Source: Neolentinus lepideus HHB14362 ss-1 (taxonomy: Eukaryota; Basidiomycota; Agaricomycetes; Gloeophyllales; Gloeophyllaceae). Taken from it: DNA of 55,735 nucleotides. The stretch spans positions 767,339-823,073 of the forward strand of contig KV425552.1 of the NCBI GenBank assembly GCA_001632425.1. The letters are read 5' to 3'. The notes below the pieces were generated by a model that ran no database searches, was not told the origin of the DNA, and saw nothing but the letters and a program-made list of their open reading frames with translations. This document shows positions 1 to 11,655 of this stretch, in pieces; position 1 is the first letter of the stretch, and each line of letters begins with the position of its first letter. The position numbers were made by a program, and so were the translations under genes.

Positions 1-1548
1 ATTTGGGCTCAAACATCATCATATAGGTCTAAAATGTATTACACATGGTCATTGTAACATCTCCAACCCTCCACCAGCATATCCTCCTTTTGGTTTTTAC
101 TCAACCACTTAGACCCTTCTGACCCAGATTCTGCATTCCCAACTCATCCCAGCACCAGTATGAATAGAGAAAAAAATACCAGTGTAACCACATCCATAAC
201 TATATTGTTTAAGTCTGGTGTTTTGAGCTAAAGTGTGGAGTTGAGGACAGGGTATGGCACTGAAGTCGAGCCAGCCAGGTTGCTGCATAGACCAGAGAGC
301 CCACTTTGTCAGACCAATAGTGCCTGATAGCAAGCTCCAAATTCCACAGTGAGCATGTTGAACCATAGCCAGAGAGCTGTAGAATAAAGCAGTATACATT
401 TGGAGAGCCATGGTGCGACAGATAATCCTCAGGTTGATGATGTTGAGCGAAGAAGGGTGAGCGCGAGTGTGAGAAACAGCCTAACCGGCAAGTAGCGACA
501 ACTCTAGCTATGATATCTCTCTTGTTTTGAGTCATACTGCTCTGAAATTTTCAGAGAATACAGATGTAAAGTCTAGCTCTCGAATGATATAAATTATGTG
601 GTCTAAAGATTACAGAGTGAGTGTGGAGCAGCCCGCTGTCCGAGTAGGCAGGCTGTCCGACTTCCTGACCCGCCACAGTAAATACTGAATAGACAATGAA
701 TTCATCAAGCTTTACTGGCATTCTTGACTTTTTTTGAGCTTCCGCGTCACCTTCGGTGATCTCCGGCAACCACTTTGGCCAGCCGTCCTACAGCGTTCTC
801 TTCCTCACGTTCGCCTTCTCATTATGGTAGGTAGTCTTATGTAAGACCTGTCAACCACCTGTCAAATTTCCTCATTAGGTCTATTTTCCCATATCGGATT
901 GAGGAACGAGAACGCGAGGGCGGATGGTTCTAGGAGCCTGGTATGTCCTACACTCTGTGCCCCGCCCTAGGCACTGAGAAGAAGAAGCTGTCACCTTCCC
1001 CACCTTCGCGCCCCTGGAATGGCTTCGTCGGGACATGCCTTTCCTCGATTATACCTTCACCGTCGGCGTGTCTGGACTGTCCCTCAATTCGATCAAAACT
1101 CATCTGTCTGGATATTCAATGAGCCCCGTCGTCCGAGGCGCAGATAAAATTGCGGCGTGCACAATCACACTCGCCTACTACCCTGGTCGCGCTTGACATC
1201 AAGGCCCCACCTGTCTGCGTGCAAATTTCGACTTCAGTATGCGCGCTCCGCTCGAGCATCCCATTGAGTGTACTTCGTGTACATCCACCCCTTGCTACAA
1301 TTCTGGCTTCGGGCCGCGGTCGCTAAGCAATGGAACCGTTCGAGCCGCACCCTACCAGGGACTTGGAGTACCCTTCACGTACTGGTGCATAAGTCCTCGG
1401 TGACGAATAGCTGCCGCACTGGGTTGAATTTGTAGAGATACAGTACGGAAACATGGCTGGTTACAATACAGACGTACGCGTTGCCCGTAGGTCAGAAATA
1501 CAAATACAACATTTGCAAGTAACCCAATTTCCAAATCGAACATCACCC
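1..1548. other. No recognisable gene; weak exon-like stretch on minus strand
   Basis: I recognise no gene here. Short open frames exist on the minus strand. One, at about 209-535, gives a moderately hydrophobic translation without a known motif. Another, at about 551-785, begins with WPKWLPEITEGDAEAQ and looks more like ordinary coding sequence, but no start, partner exon or family could be assigned. The stretch from about 780 to 1450 shows no open frame of note. It may hold the 3' region of the Xaa-Pro peptidase gene, which is transcribed leftward from 3542 and stops at 1549. Confidence 0.35.
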
Positions 1549-3542
1549 TTAAATCTCGCCAGAGCAAACGCCCTCGACCCAATCCACATCGCTCCGTACG
1601 GTAGTCAGATTCTCATACCCATTCTTCGTAATTAGAACAACGTCCTCGATCCGGACCCCGCCCACGGATTCGTATCTCTTCAGGATCTCATGGTCAATAT
1701 GCTTCGAGTCCCTTACACTCGCCAACAAGTGCGTATGGAAGTAAATCCCCGGCTCAACAGTCTACAGAACATTTCAGTTACCCTCTTCCATCTACGAGAT
1801 GAGAAGAAGAAACGCACCACGACCATCCCTGCATCAAGCGGCAGCCTCAACCTCAAGTACGTATAGAAACTCTCGTTGCCGATCTCATCCCCAATCGTCT
1901 TGTTATCAGCGGGCTTGCTCGCACTGGGGACGTCGTGCACGTCCATGCCTAGCGAGTGGCCCACGCCGTGCGGGAAGAACGCCGCACTGACTCCCGACGC
2001 GAGTATGGCTTGCTCGGAATTCCACGAGCCGGATCGAGGGGACTCGGGCGTCTTGAAGATGCCGAGACGTTGAAAGCCTTGGACCAGTGTGCGGTGGCAA
2101 AGTAGCTGGACGGCGTCCCAGTGCAGGCCCGGGCGGAGGACGGCCATGGACAGCTAATCAAGAGGATAATAAATTTGGTCATGGCGAAAGTAAGACATAT
2201 CCACCTTCTGCATTTCTAGTACGAGTTCGTAGATAGCACGGGCTTCAGGTGTGAATTTGCCGCAATTGCCAACGGGCATGGTGCGCGTGACTAACTTAAC
2301 GAATCAACATTGAACACTTTTTCAATGAGGAATTCGCTTACTGTCAGAGGCATAGCAATTCCACTCGCAGCCAGCATCGATCAGCAGGACTTGCGGGCTG
2401 AGCTCTTTGTCGCCGCTGTGTGCAAACTGTGAGTGATTCTGATGGTCGTGAGGCTTCACCGGACCCCAAGCGAACTCTCGGTCGTTACAGCAGTAATGCA
2501 GAGTCGCTGCACGCGTCGACGCGGCAACGATGGGCATGTAGGCTTGGTGAATTGCACTGTTATCAACCGATGAACGTCTACAAACGTGCCAAAGTTGAGC
2601 GGTTTACCCTTCTCTCCTGCATGTTGCAACAAATACAGCCTCGGCTTCCGCCTCTTTCTCGATCAGCCATTCCCCAGGCAAAAGGGGTCTCTCTGCACCC
2701 GCACCATTCTCCTGGACGATATTGCCTTGCACTGCTTTGCCTAGCACCCGCATGACCACTTCGTGAGCATCCGAGCTGATCTTGTTGGCCTTCCTGATCA
2801 GTGCAACCTCCTCCTCGGTCTTCGTCAAGCGCGCCCGGTGGAGGGCAGATAACAGATATCGGTCTGTCACAAGCGCCCGGCCTGTCGCTTCGAAGGCGGT
2901 GATTTCGGTGGGTGGGAGAGGCAAGAGCGGGGAAGACTTGGGAAGGACGTGGAAGATGCCATCAGGGAAGGCCTTGTGGATGTTCTCGATCGTACCAGCG
3001 AGATCTGAATTGTATGATACCACGGTGGCCTCGTACAGTTGCGAGGCTTCTTCTTTTGTTGGAGGAGGGACGGACCACATGAGATCAACGGGCTCGATTG
3101 GGGGTATGAAGAGGTCGATAGAAGGATGTTCTTCCAAAGAAGTGCCGACATGATAAGTCAAGAGCAGGTAGGATGACGGTACGGGACATCCTGTCAGGTA
3201 GTAAAAGTTTGATTCCTGTTGTCGCAACGGGGTGAGTCCAGTTAAGTTGGATGTATGAGATGAGCGGAGGAACCTGCCGGAATAGCATCTCTCGGTCCGT
3301 GTCATTCCTGAAGGGCGTCACTTCGCCAGTGAGGACAATAACTTGAGGCTAAATCATATCCAGGTCAAGGCAAATAGATAACGGTATATATCGATCTTCT
3401 GACCTTGAGCCTGTCTTGAGCCGGTAGCAGCTCTAGCAGCTGCTTGAACGTCTTTAAGACATGCTTGCGAGCTGGGTCGAGAACGTTTCGGTAAGAATAG
3501 GGATAGCGGTGAAGATATACTGCAGTTACCTGGAAACACCAT
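1549..3542 (-). CDS. Xaa-Pro aminopeptidase/dipeptidase (M24B, PepP/prolidase type)
   Basis: Dinuclear metal peptidase that cleaves peptide bonds next to proline, finishing intracellular peptide breakdown. The likely start at 3542 gives MVFP; a 57-base intron then joins it to ARKHVLKTFKQLL. The N-terminal aminopeptidase-P domain continues through FRQESNFYYLTG. The catalytic 'pita-bread' domain follows. Seen in order are LLIDAGCEWN, first Asp ligand (about 2380); FTPEARAIYELV (about 2230); HGVGHSLGMDVHD with the catalytic His (about 1940); TVEPGIYF; and GGVRIEDVVL. The last two supply the two Glu ligands. All metal-binding positions that could be checked are kept. The final exon ends at the stop at 1549-1551. 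The gene is split by several short introns, and its start lies 208 bases from that of the divergent deubiquitinase gene. Fungal relatives are annotated either as Xaa-Pro aminopeptidase or Xaa-Pro dipeptidase; the sequence alone does not decide which. Confidence 0.9.
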
Positions 3543-3750
3543 GCTTTCTGAACGTCTTTTAACGAGTTTATACTAGTGCTCTCAACCTGCAGGCGAGTGA
3601 AGCATCTCAGCAGATCTCAGCTTCTCTGCGAGACCGCCGGCCGGCCCCGGCCCGGCAACTCTGCAACATCCCAGTACTCTCTGTACGCTGTACCTACAAT
3701 CAATATACGTGTCTGAATCTTGCACTCATATCCTGGACAACGACTATTGA
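3543..3750. promoter_or_regulatory. Shared divergent promoter, peptidase / deubiquitinase
   Basis: Only 208 bases separate the start codons of the leftward Xaa-Pro peptidase and the rightward UCH37-type gene, so both promoters must overlap. The stretch has a GC-rich core (about 3630-3655, repeated CCGG/GGCC). I saw no clear TATA box. Confidence 0.5.
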
Positions 3751-5298
3751 ATGTCATCAACCGAGACGACCAACGGGCAAGGACACGACCTAATCGGCGG
3801 TCCATTTGCTGTTATCGAGTCTGATCCAGGTTTGTCATACTTTCAAAACAGAATATATCAATATCAATCTTCGTAGGCGTATTCTCCAGTTTGATACGAA
3901 AACTAGGCGTTCGCGGACTTGAGCTTGTCGAAATCTATGACATTGAACCCTGGGCAGTCGACCACCTCCAGCCCTACGGCCTGATATTCTGCTTCTTGTG
4001 GGGTAAGGACGGGGGTGACCAAAGCAAGCAGCAGTGGGATCTGGAGGATGATCCTGCTGCGAAGCGCGTATGGTTTGCGAACCAACTGAGCGATGACGCC
4101 TGCGCTTCACAAGCTATTATAAATGTTCTGTTCAACTGTCCGCAGGTTCAGCTCGGAGAGCAGCTGCAAGCGTTTCGCGACGAGACTGTTGAGATGTCGT
4201 CTGTGGTACATTGTTTGCCGTTCTACTCTCCGAGAGACGGATATTGATGGATACATAGATGAAAGGTCTGGCGATCTCGAACCAGCGCTTCATTCGAGAC
4301 TCGCAAAACTCCCTAGCTCGGTATGCACAGCCTGCCCTGCCCGCCCGTATCTCCCCTCAATCTCATCGTGCCCAAGCCCCTCCGATCTCCGCGGCGCCCT
4401 GAACGCCATCGCGACCACCACCATCGAAGCATCCAAAGCCAAAGCCAAGTCCCGAAAAGGCCCTCCCCCAGCCAAGCGGCGGAAAACAGAAGGGAAGCCC
4501 AAGCCCAAGGCTGCTGGGGACGAGGACGAGGAGACCTACCACTTCATCGGCTACGTCCCCGCGCACGGGAAGGTGTGGGAGCTCGATGGGCTCAAGACCG
4601 GCCCGCTCGAGGTCGGCGAGCTCTCGCCGGAGCCCGGGCAGGGGTGGATGGACGTCGTGCGTCCCGCGCTGCGGCTGAAGATGAGCAAGTACGCGGGGGA
4701 GGACAATATCCGCTTCAACTTATTGGCGATTGTGGACAGCGCGTACGAGGCTGCGAGCGACGAGCTGGAGCTGGTGAAGGGGGAGAGGAGAGCGTTGGAG
4801 AGGAGACTCGCGGAAGTGTACGGGGAGATGTGGACGGAGAAGGTGCGTCCGCTTTGGGTGTGCTTTTGCTGAATGATTTCTTAGCGGTGCTGTAGCAGAT
4901 TGATCAGACTCTACTGTGCTCGTGTCCCCTGGACCCGCCCAAGAAAACTTTTGTGTCCGGATTCGGGCTACGACAACAAAACAAACAGATGGCAGTCCTG
5001 AACTTGCAGGAGGGCCATCTTCTGAGCGCGTGGGAGGCGTGTGTGCGGGAGATGATCAAAGCCAAAGTGGCTCTCGATGAAGAGCTAATGAAGGCGAAAC
5101 GCGAGCACGTCCGTCGCATCTTATCCTTGGGTGTTTCTGCAAGCTGACGGATTATAGACCGAGCACATTAAGCGCACGCATGACTATGAGCCGTTCATCA
5201 CGGGGTTTATTACGTGCTTGCAGGAGGCCCGATTGCTGAACACGTTGCTGGGGCTTGGAGATGATGGTAAGAAGATCCCTGCGAACAAGAAGCAATGA
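3751..5298 (+). CDS. Ubiquitin C-terminal hydrolase, UCH37/UCHL5 type
   Basis: Cysteine protease that removes ubiquitin; family members work on the 19S proteasome (with Rpn13) and in the INO80 complex. Exon 1 is 3751-3829 and joins to IESDPG|VFSSLIRKLG. The catalytic domain shows the oxyanion Gln in WFANQ, the nucleophile Cys in DDACASQAI, the His in ETYHFIGYVP and the Asp in WELDGLKTGP, so the active site is complete. The C-terminal tail, after a helical linker, has YEPFITGFITCLQ near 5185, matching the ULD tail that binds DEUBAD partners. Between the catalytic Cys and His blocks, at about 4425-4510, lies a Lys/Pro/Ala-rich insert with PPAKRRKTEGKPKPK, a good nuclear-localisation candidate not present in human UCHL5 as I recall it. 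Stop at 5296-5298. Introns (for example near 4201-4257 and 4320-4375) are short and canonical. Confidence 0.92.
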
Positions 5299-6920
5299 TA
5301 GTCTCTGTAGCGATCACGGTCAGTGTATGGACGCGGTATATTTCCGTCTGAGTATTTTGCTCCAAATAGGTGCACCATATTTGTTGCTACGCTAAATATT
5401 GATGCCATAGTCAAGCACATCAACAACCTACCAAAAAACTCTGCAAAGCAGCCCTCTCTTGCGAGTCAATGTTAAGGTCGTAATAGTGTTTGACCGTGAC
5501 CCACGCGCGTACGTACGCGCAGTAATAGCTCTCGAGCGGGTGCATTCACTCGGCCACGTCTTTGTCGCCTGGTATAAATCCGCTCGCAAGTTCAGTTTGT
5601 TGGCTGTGTGTGCGTACGTTTGGGTTGTCACCGGTGACGGCGAGCTGTGGACGCGTGAGGTCGTTGGCGAAGGCTTCACGCTGCACGTCGGTCCAGGACC
5701 TGGTGCTGGAGGGCCATGTCTGGTTGCGAATGAGTCGAGTTAGCTCCTCCCGACTTTTACTGAAGGCCATTCATCTCTTCCAAGGGGCTAGAAAGATCCT
5801 GGAAAGGATGCAATTCGTGTGTTCATTGATTATTGTATCTGAGTGGAAGTAGGCTTACCATATCAAGATTGCTTGGGTCATTGGTAGACACGTTGTATAG
5901 TGAGACCCATATCCCAAATGTCGATATTCAAGCACTGTCTATAGTTACATTTGTCCCGTCTCTATTCCGAACGACTGCATCGACGAGAACCTCATAGATT
6001 TTCACTTACAAACTTCTCAAACAATTTTAATGTTGAATGCCAATACCCAGCTTGTTCCTTGATTGGTTTAACTAGACGTCTTGCTTCAGTTGGAGCAGTG
6101 AAGGATGTTGGAATTTCTAAAGACTGACAACATAGGTGTAGTTCGAGTGGTTTGCAATTGTATGGTGAAGATACTGAGCTGTTCTGATGTTGGGTTAGGG
6201 TAGACGGGACATCTATTACTTAGTATTGCTAGTAGTATCTTCGGTTGAAGGACGAAGTTCCAGCATCTTTAAAGTTGGAATCAGTATATGATGCGAATGA
6301 TATCTATGTATGCTGGCCTTCCAAGGAGGGGGCAGCATGTCTTGTATATTCAAGTCTTTGATAGGAAGTACTGCGAGAGTCGAGTCTCGACCCGAAATTC
6401 CCGGCTTCATAGTACTAGACTTTGCTGCGGCAATCAAAATTGATGATCGGACAACTTCGCCAAGACCATGTATACGTTGTATCGAGCTTTCAACTTTTGA
6501 GTCCGCTCTGGTGCAAGGCCCATGTTGTCGCAAAATGTCTTCATTCCCTGTTCTACGGAATACTTCTGAATATTGGACTTGTCCGCCTGTGATTGCACTT
6601 TTAAATATGTATTTTCTGATGCGTATGCACCCGGGCGGCCGCATAACCGGTAACCAGGTACAAGGCTACACCGAGTTGCTTCGAAACAAGCAGACTGTCG
6701 GAGTCCTCGAAGCAGCCGTGCATAAAATGCCCGAGCGCATCGTGAACAGCTTTCATCCTCCTACTTCGACGTAACTGACAGGTTCAGCCTCCGGTTTCGT
6801 ATCACTCTTTCTTCACTTTCTTTTCGGCCTCGCCTTATCGACCCCGTCTGTGACGGTCGCAAGATTACCTGCTCTCAGTCCTCGTCTTAATCTCACTCCA
6901 GCTTTTCACCCCAAGCCAAC
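5299..6920. other. No recognisable gene
   Basis: About 1.6 kb without a gene I can name. A minus-strand open frame at about 5546-5770 (containing SREELTRLIRNQTWPSST) and a plus-strand one at about 6310-6774 are too short and featureless to call. The last 100 bases, pyrimidine-rich with CTTTCTTC and CACTTTC runs (6805-6830), probably hold the promoter and 5' UTR of the secreted-protein gene that starts at 6921. Confidence 0.4.
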
Positions 6921-7382
6921 ATGCGCGCCGTATCGTTCCTTACCGCTGTCACTCTCGTCATCGGAGCTGTCGCCAGCCCCATCTACCGCCGTGCCAATGT
7001 CTCAAATGTTCAATGCACCGACCCGAACACGTACGTCTTGCGCTGTCTCCCTTCTACCTCTCCTCCTAACATCGGCGCGCATCCCTAAAGAACCCTGGAC
7101 TCTCACACGACCAACGTAGCCATTCTCGCAATCTGCGGTGGCATTGCTGGCACGATTGAAAAATGCCAGGGCGCTCCGACTAACACGACCGGCCAGAGCG
7201 GCGACGTCCGCTTCACGCTGACGCCCACCGTCGCCGGAGCCACCATCAACATCTCAAAGGGTCGCTGGGAGCAGGGCGTCAAGGCCGCGTTTGCGCAGTG
7301 CGGGCAGGACAAGCCGTTCACAGCGGTCATCCAGGGTGGCGCGAGCAGTGGTGATGTTGCGGTCAAGCTTGAGCAGGTGTAA
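6921..7382 (+). CDS. Small secreted protein, 133 aa, four cysteines in mature part
   Basis: Two exons, 6921-7030 and 7091-7382, joined across a 60-base GT...AG intron, give 133 residues. A typical signal peptide opens the protein (MRAVSFLTAVTLVIGAVAS), with cleavage likely just after it. IYRR follows at once and resembles a Kex2-type processing site. The mature part has four Cys, in QCTD, AICGG, EKCQG and AQCGQ, enough for two disulfides. It has several N-glycosylation sequons (NVS, NTT twice, NIS) and is rich in Thr, Gly and Ala. I do not recognise a catalytic motif or a family. Small secreted proteins of this build are common in agaricomycetes and include cell-wall proteins and effectors of host or substrate interaction; which applies here is unknown. 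The gene stands alone, more than 1.1 kb from its convergent neighbour. Confidence 0.8.
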
Positions 7383-8486
7383 GGCTGGAAGAGAGGATTG
7401 AGGATGTATCTATGCTGTCAATGGTATACTACAGGAAATCAAGGGCCTGAATGCCGTGTTTTTTTAATTTCTCTTCTGATGGACGAGTGGCCTGGAGACG
7501 GGAACAATAAATTCTCTACCTAAATATCTCGATTTTCGGCTCCGAGTAGGGACGCGCAAATTCAGTCTTGATGGATACGTTCCTCCGAGATGATATCGAT
7601 AATTGACTCGGAAATATTCATGGTAAGCCCGCTCGCAGCAGAGGCTACGAAATGCATACTGTCGGAAGATGATGAGCCTTTCCTTAGAGTGATGCAGGAC
7701 AAGGATGACGCGAGGCACGAGCGGCTCAGCCAAGCACGCACTGAACACGCGTCGGACATGTGGCGCCCTCACTTCGATTCGGGCTCAGCGCGCCCTCATC
7801 TCTTTTTTCTCCATTACGCGTCGCTCGCCAGCTAGGCTCGACTCCGCGCTTTTCGTCCCGCCCATCTTCCTTTCACTCCTGATCTGGCGGTTGGGTGTAG
7901 TCCAGGTTTCGACGCCTCGCGAAACGGCGCGCGTTAACGCTGTGGCTTCGCCCCTCCGACCTGCCAGTGAGTCTCGGTTCCGGCTTCCGGCTTGCAACAT
8001 TTCCGGTGCCACATCTTCAACCACCGCGGATTTTCCGGTCACGTGCTTGCTCCTATTGATCACGTGCTTACGGCTTCGCCGCGCCGCGCCTCCCCAATGG
8101 AAATCGTACCCAGCCTCGCGCTACGGTCGATTTCCCGACAGATTTCTCGCATTCCGTACGTACACTACATTCTCTCATTTCGGTTCAGCACCTGAGCTTG
8201 GACCAGTAATGATGTTGAATCACGATAGCCAGAAATCTGCGGTGACTTCTGTCACATCCAGGTCATTTGGATAGTCATACTTCGCAAAATATCGGCGGAC
8301 TGTGATCGCCTCGAAAGTGCTCCTAAATTGCACCCACTATACATCATGGATGTCGAATCATGTCGTTCTCTCCATTGTGAATTGCATGACCACACCAATT
8401 TCGCTTTACAACATATGACACAAAACAACAAGCATCGTTGAAGATGCATGTCATCTGGCAAACAGTTCACACTAAGACGACGCCAG
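7383..8486. other. Convergent intergenic region, no gene recognised
   Basis: Lies between the 3' ends of the secreted-protein gene (+) and the FAD monooxygenase (-). Several overlapping open frames on both strands (for example about 7705-8274 +) have basic, Ser/Arg-rich translations without a conserved motif and are best read as chance. A T-run (about 7461-7470) follows the secreted-protein stop and could be part of its 3' end signal. Confidence 0.4.
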
Positions 8487-10345
8487 TCAGTCCGTATCCA
8501 CAGAACCAAGAGACAACCGATCCTCCAGCATCGTCACGGCCTGCTCCTTATCCTTCTGCACAGGTCTCTTCCATATCCACTCGTGTATCGTATCCATAGT
8601 CTTCCCCACCCGATGCAAAACCTCCATGCTCTGCCGACCCCCTTCCCGCATGATGTCCTCCTCCGTCAGCCCGGGTAGATTGAAGTCGTACAACAGCCCG
8701 GCGCGGCGGGAGCCCTCCAGCACCGAGTTGGCCAGCGGCCGGCGGATGCTGTCGTAGATCCCGAGGGCGGCGGGGAGCGCCTCCTTCGTGCAGAGGGGGT
8801 GGGTCAGCAGAGATGCTAGTATGTATGTATCCTTTGATACACGGTGATTCGCAACATGAATAGGTCTCTCAAGTGCGGGACGCACCTCGATGGCCTGGCC
8901 TGCCCCGGCGCCCTGGTGGGGAGCCATAGCATGCGCCTATGCGAATCTGGTGTAAGGAAATGGATTCAAAAGACAAACATGAAGATCGCACCGCATCACC
9001 GAGCAGGACTACTCGCTTCGATATGAAAGACGGAAGCGGGGTCACGGTATGGATGGCCCATCTAGCGGGCTTCTCGATGAACTGTCCAAAATATTTCCAC
9101 AAGGGCCCAATGGGCGATGACAGCGACAGAGCTTACATGCAGGAGGTTCTCGACGTCTTCTTCGAAGCCCTGGAAGGTAGACAATAGTTCTTCTTTCGGG
9201 ACCGTCGTAACAGACGGTCCATCGAACGGTGTCCCTTCCAGGTCTGGGTCGGTGATTATAGCCGCGACGTTCACCAACTTCCCTTTTGCGACTGGATAGC
9301 CAACAACATGCTGTCTCATTTGTTAGCATAAGCAGTACTATCAACAGACTTGCTCGCGACTTACTCTGGAACTACCGCAATACTACACACGGTTATTGTG
9401 ACCAGCGCGTTGAAAAACATAGCCTTGGAGAGACACTTACCAGCATAGGCTTCTTGCACACCACAGGCTGAGAGTCCTGGTACAGACTCATCAATTGCTC
9501 CCTGGTCACCAACCCCCGGTACGCCAAACTCCCAATCCACACCGGAGGCACACAGCGCATCAAACTGTCCGCAATCTCTTCCTCCCCTTCAACCCGGGCC
9601 TTCTCGGCGCGACTGCAGTACATGGACGCACGAACAGCAGACTTGATGCCGTCGGCGCCGACGAGCAGATCGCAAGTCGCGCTCGTGCCGTCGGTGAAGT
9701 ACAGCGACACCGGGAGGTCCATCGAGTCCGGCTCGTTGACAGAGGCCAGCCGCTTGCGCAGGTACGTCTTGCAGGACGGCGGGAGACGCTTCAAGACGGC
9801 TTGCTGGAACTCCGCGCGGTGGAAGGTCATGAAGGCGGCTACGGAATGTGATTATCTTTTTTGTTCCAAAGCGCGGTCTGCATTGTACCTGATTCGTGCA
9901 TGTCGTAGAAACTCAGGCCCTCGGACGAATTTGATTTGCGCATGTGGAATGCGAACAACGCTGTACGTGCGCAGGAGATTTCAGATTTGATCGAGGTCAG
10001 TCTGGTGCGCTGCGCGCAGGAGTACATAATATAGATTTTACTCACCGTCGTCATCGACTAATGGCACAAGGCTATCCGCAAGTCCTAGGTCTTCGATGAT
10101 ATTCCAGACGCGAAGATACATCCCAATACCTGCACCGATCTCTGAGAACTGATGGGCAGCTTCATATACATGAACCTCAATGTCGGGATTCTTGGACAGC
10201 GCGAAGGCACATATAAGACCCGCTATCCCACCGCCCCTGATCAACGGTGGTTATGGACCTGGGGGGACATAGATACAACTCAAACCGCTTACACTATGGC
10301 CACTTTGAGTTTGGGTGGAGTCGCGGAGAGAAACATATCCATCAT
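8487..10345 (-). CDS. FAD-dependent monooxygenase, salicylate-hydroxylase type
   Basis: Flavoprotein of the group A aromatic hydroxylase family, which uses NAD(P)H and O2 to hydroxylate aromatic acids. Exon 1 (10345-10293) starts MMDMFLSATPPKLKVAIV and splices into GGGIAGLICAFALSK, the GxGxxG dinucleotide-binding loop. Later blocks are SNSSEGLSFYDMHES, the TFHRAEFQQAVLKRLPPS helix, and CDLLVGADGIKSAVRAS (DG motif). Next come GYPVAKGKLVNVAA, KRVVLLGDA (GD motif that contacts the FAD ribityl chain) and MAPHQGAGAGQAIE. All diagnostic motifs are present, so this copy should be active. The C-terminal exon ends at 8487 with LSLGSVDTD. At least seven exons are implied. A broken relative lies at 40.4-41.5 kb. 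The true substrate cannot be told from sequence. Confidence 0.88.
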
Positions 10346-11655
10346 GTTCTGGCTCTTCAAGTTGCGTACTTCTTGGGCAGAGCGGGCCAGCAGCGAGCTT
10401 TGGGACCGGGGGAGGAGGGCAATGAACACCTTATCTTTTCCTGCCTTGCAACCATACAAGTACAAGCAGGCGGAAAGATTGCGGCCCAGCAGTAGCTATA
10501 AGTTGGTTACCTCAGGGCCATACCGAGCCGCAGGATGCCGCAATGAATTGGACTCCTGGAAAGGGCTATACCTGGGGCTTCTTCGGTAACTCAGACTGAT
10601 TCAAGAGCTCCAGTCTGACCAAATATGGGCCTTTTCGCAGGCCACTATCAGCGCGTGAGAGGAAGGGCCTTATAAATATCGAACAGTGACGCTCACCGAG
10701 TGTCAAGCCACTTTGTAGAGTATACGGGTCTGCAAAGGTTTATCATAGCTATTCGCTTCCTAATGTTATATTACGCGTACCGTATTCCCAAAGACGGTAA
10801 TCGAATGTCTTGAATTGATGTGAGATAGAGACTTGAAGTCGACAGTCTACTAGCACGTGAGGTGTGTTGATCCAGTCTGTCCAGAAAGGATTAGCACTAC
10901 GGAAGTACCTGATGATCGGTATATCAATTAACTAGCCGGTCCCAATGCGAGCGCAGTTCAGTATATTCATTTCCTGTAGAAATAAATCTTGCGCACCACA
11001 AATTCGCCAGTCACTGTTCCCACCTTGATTACGACAACTCCGAGTCCCACTGTGTCACCCTGCTCATCTCACTCCCGCTGTCAATGCGCTAGCCTTGCTT
11101 GGAAAGAGCGAAGCACAGAACAGGAGAAGGACGCTACGGTGCCAGTCCTGTTTTTCGCCTACCTTTCTAGATACCGATATCAGTATTGTTCCTTGCATGT
11201 GTGAGTTCTCTGGTTCTGATGTTAGTTGCGTCGGCTATTGTCAGTCCGAGTGGCCCACGGCGCACGAACAGTGCCCAGAGAGTCCCCTATCTGGGATACG
11301 AGAAGGGCATTCAGGAACGAGAGACAAAGTACTTATAATAGTCAACCATCGCAGGTCTGACCGTACTTGACATTTCAGGCCAGAGCTCCAAGCCCCATGA
11401 CAGGAGTCACGGTCGATTCCATGTTAGAGCCTTTGTACTCGTATACGTTCTCATGGTAAGGAAAAAAGAACAACCCCACATGCTACAAAAATGCCAATGA
11501 TGTTTAAAACGACCGCAGGATGACATTAGACGCTCACCAGCCATTCCTACAAGCTGACACTCAATGTGAGCAGGAGATCGATAGATATAGGCGCGAGTGC
11601 CCAATAATACCACCTTCTGACCTACCTCACATCGCTCCAGACAGAGTCATGTGTA
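10346..11655. other. No recognisable gene
   Basis: 1.3 kb between the monooxygenase start and the Mid1 stop. Open frames on the plus strand (about 10152-10589, overlapping monooxygenase exon 1, and 11095-11370) have no family signature. The left part presumably carries the promoter of the leftward monooxygenase. I see no RNA gene or repeat. Confidence 0.4.

Noticed and set aside
5505..5520. Perfect 16-base palindrome GCGCGTACGTACGCGC
   Set aside because: Simple alternating CG/TA content makes such palindromes likely by chance; no partner or gene context supports a role.
7705..8274. 189-codon plus-strand frame
   Set aside because: Basic, Ser/Arg-rich translation without motif, overlapping equally long frames on the other strand, between two convergent genes.
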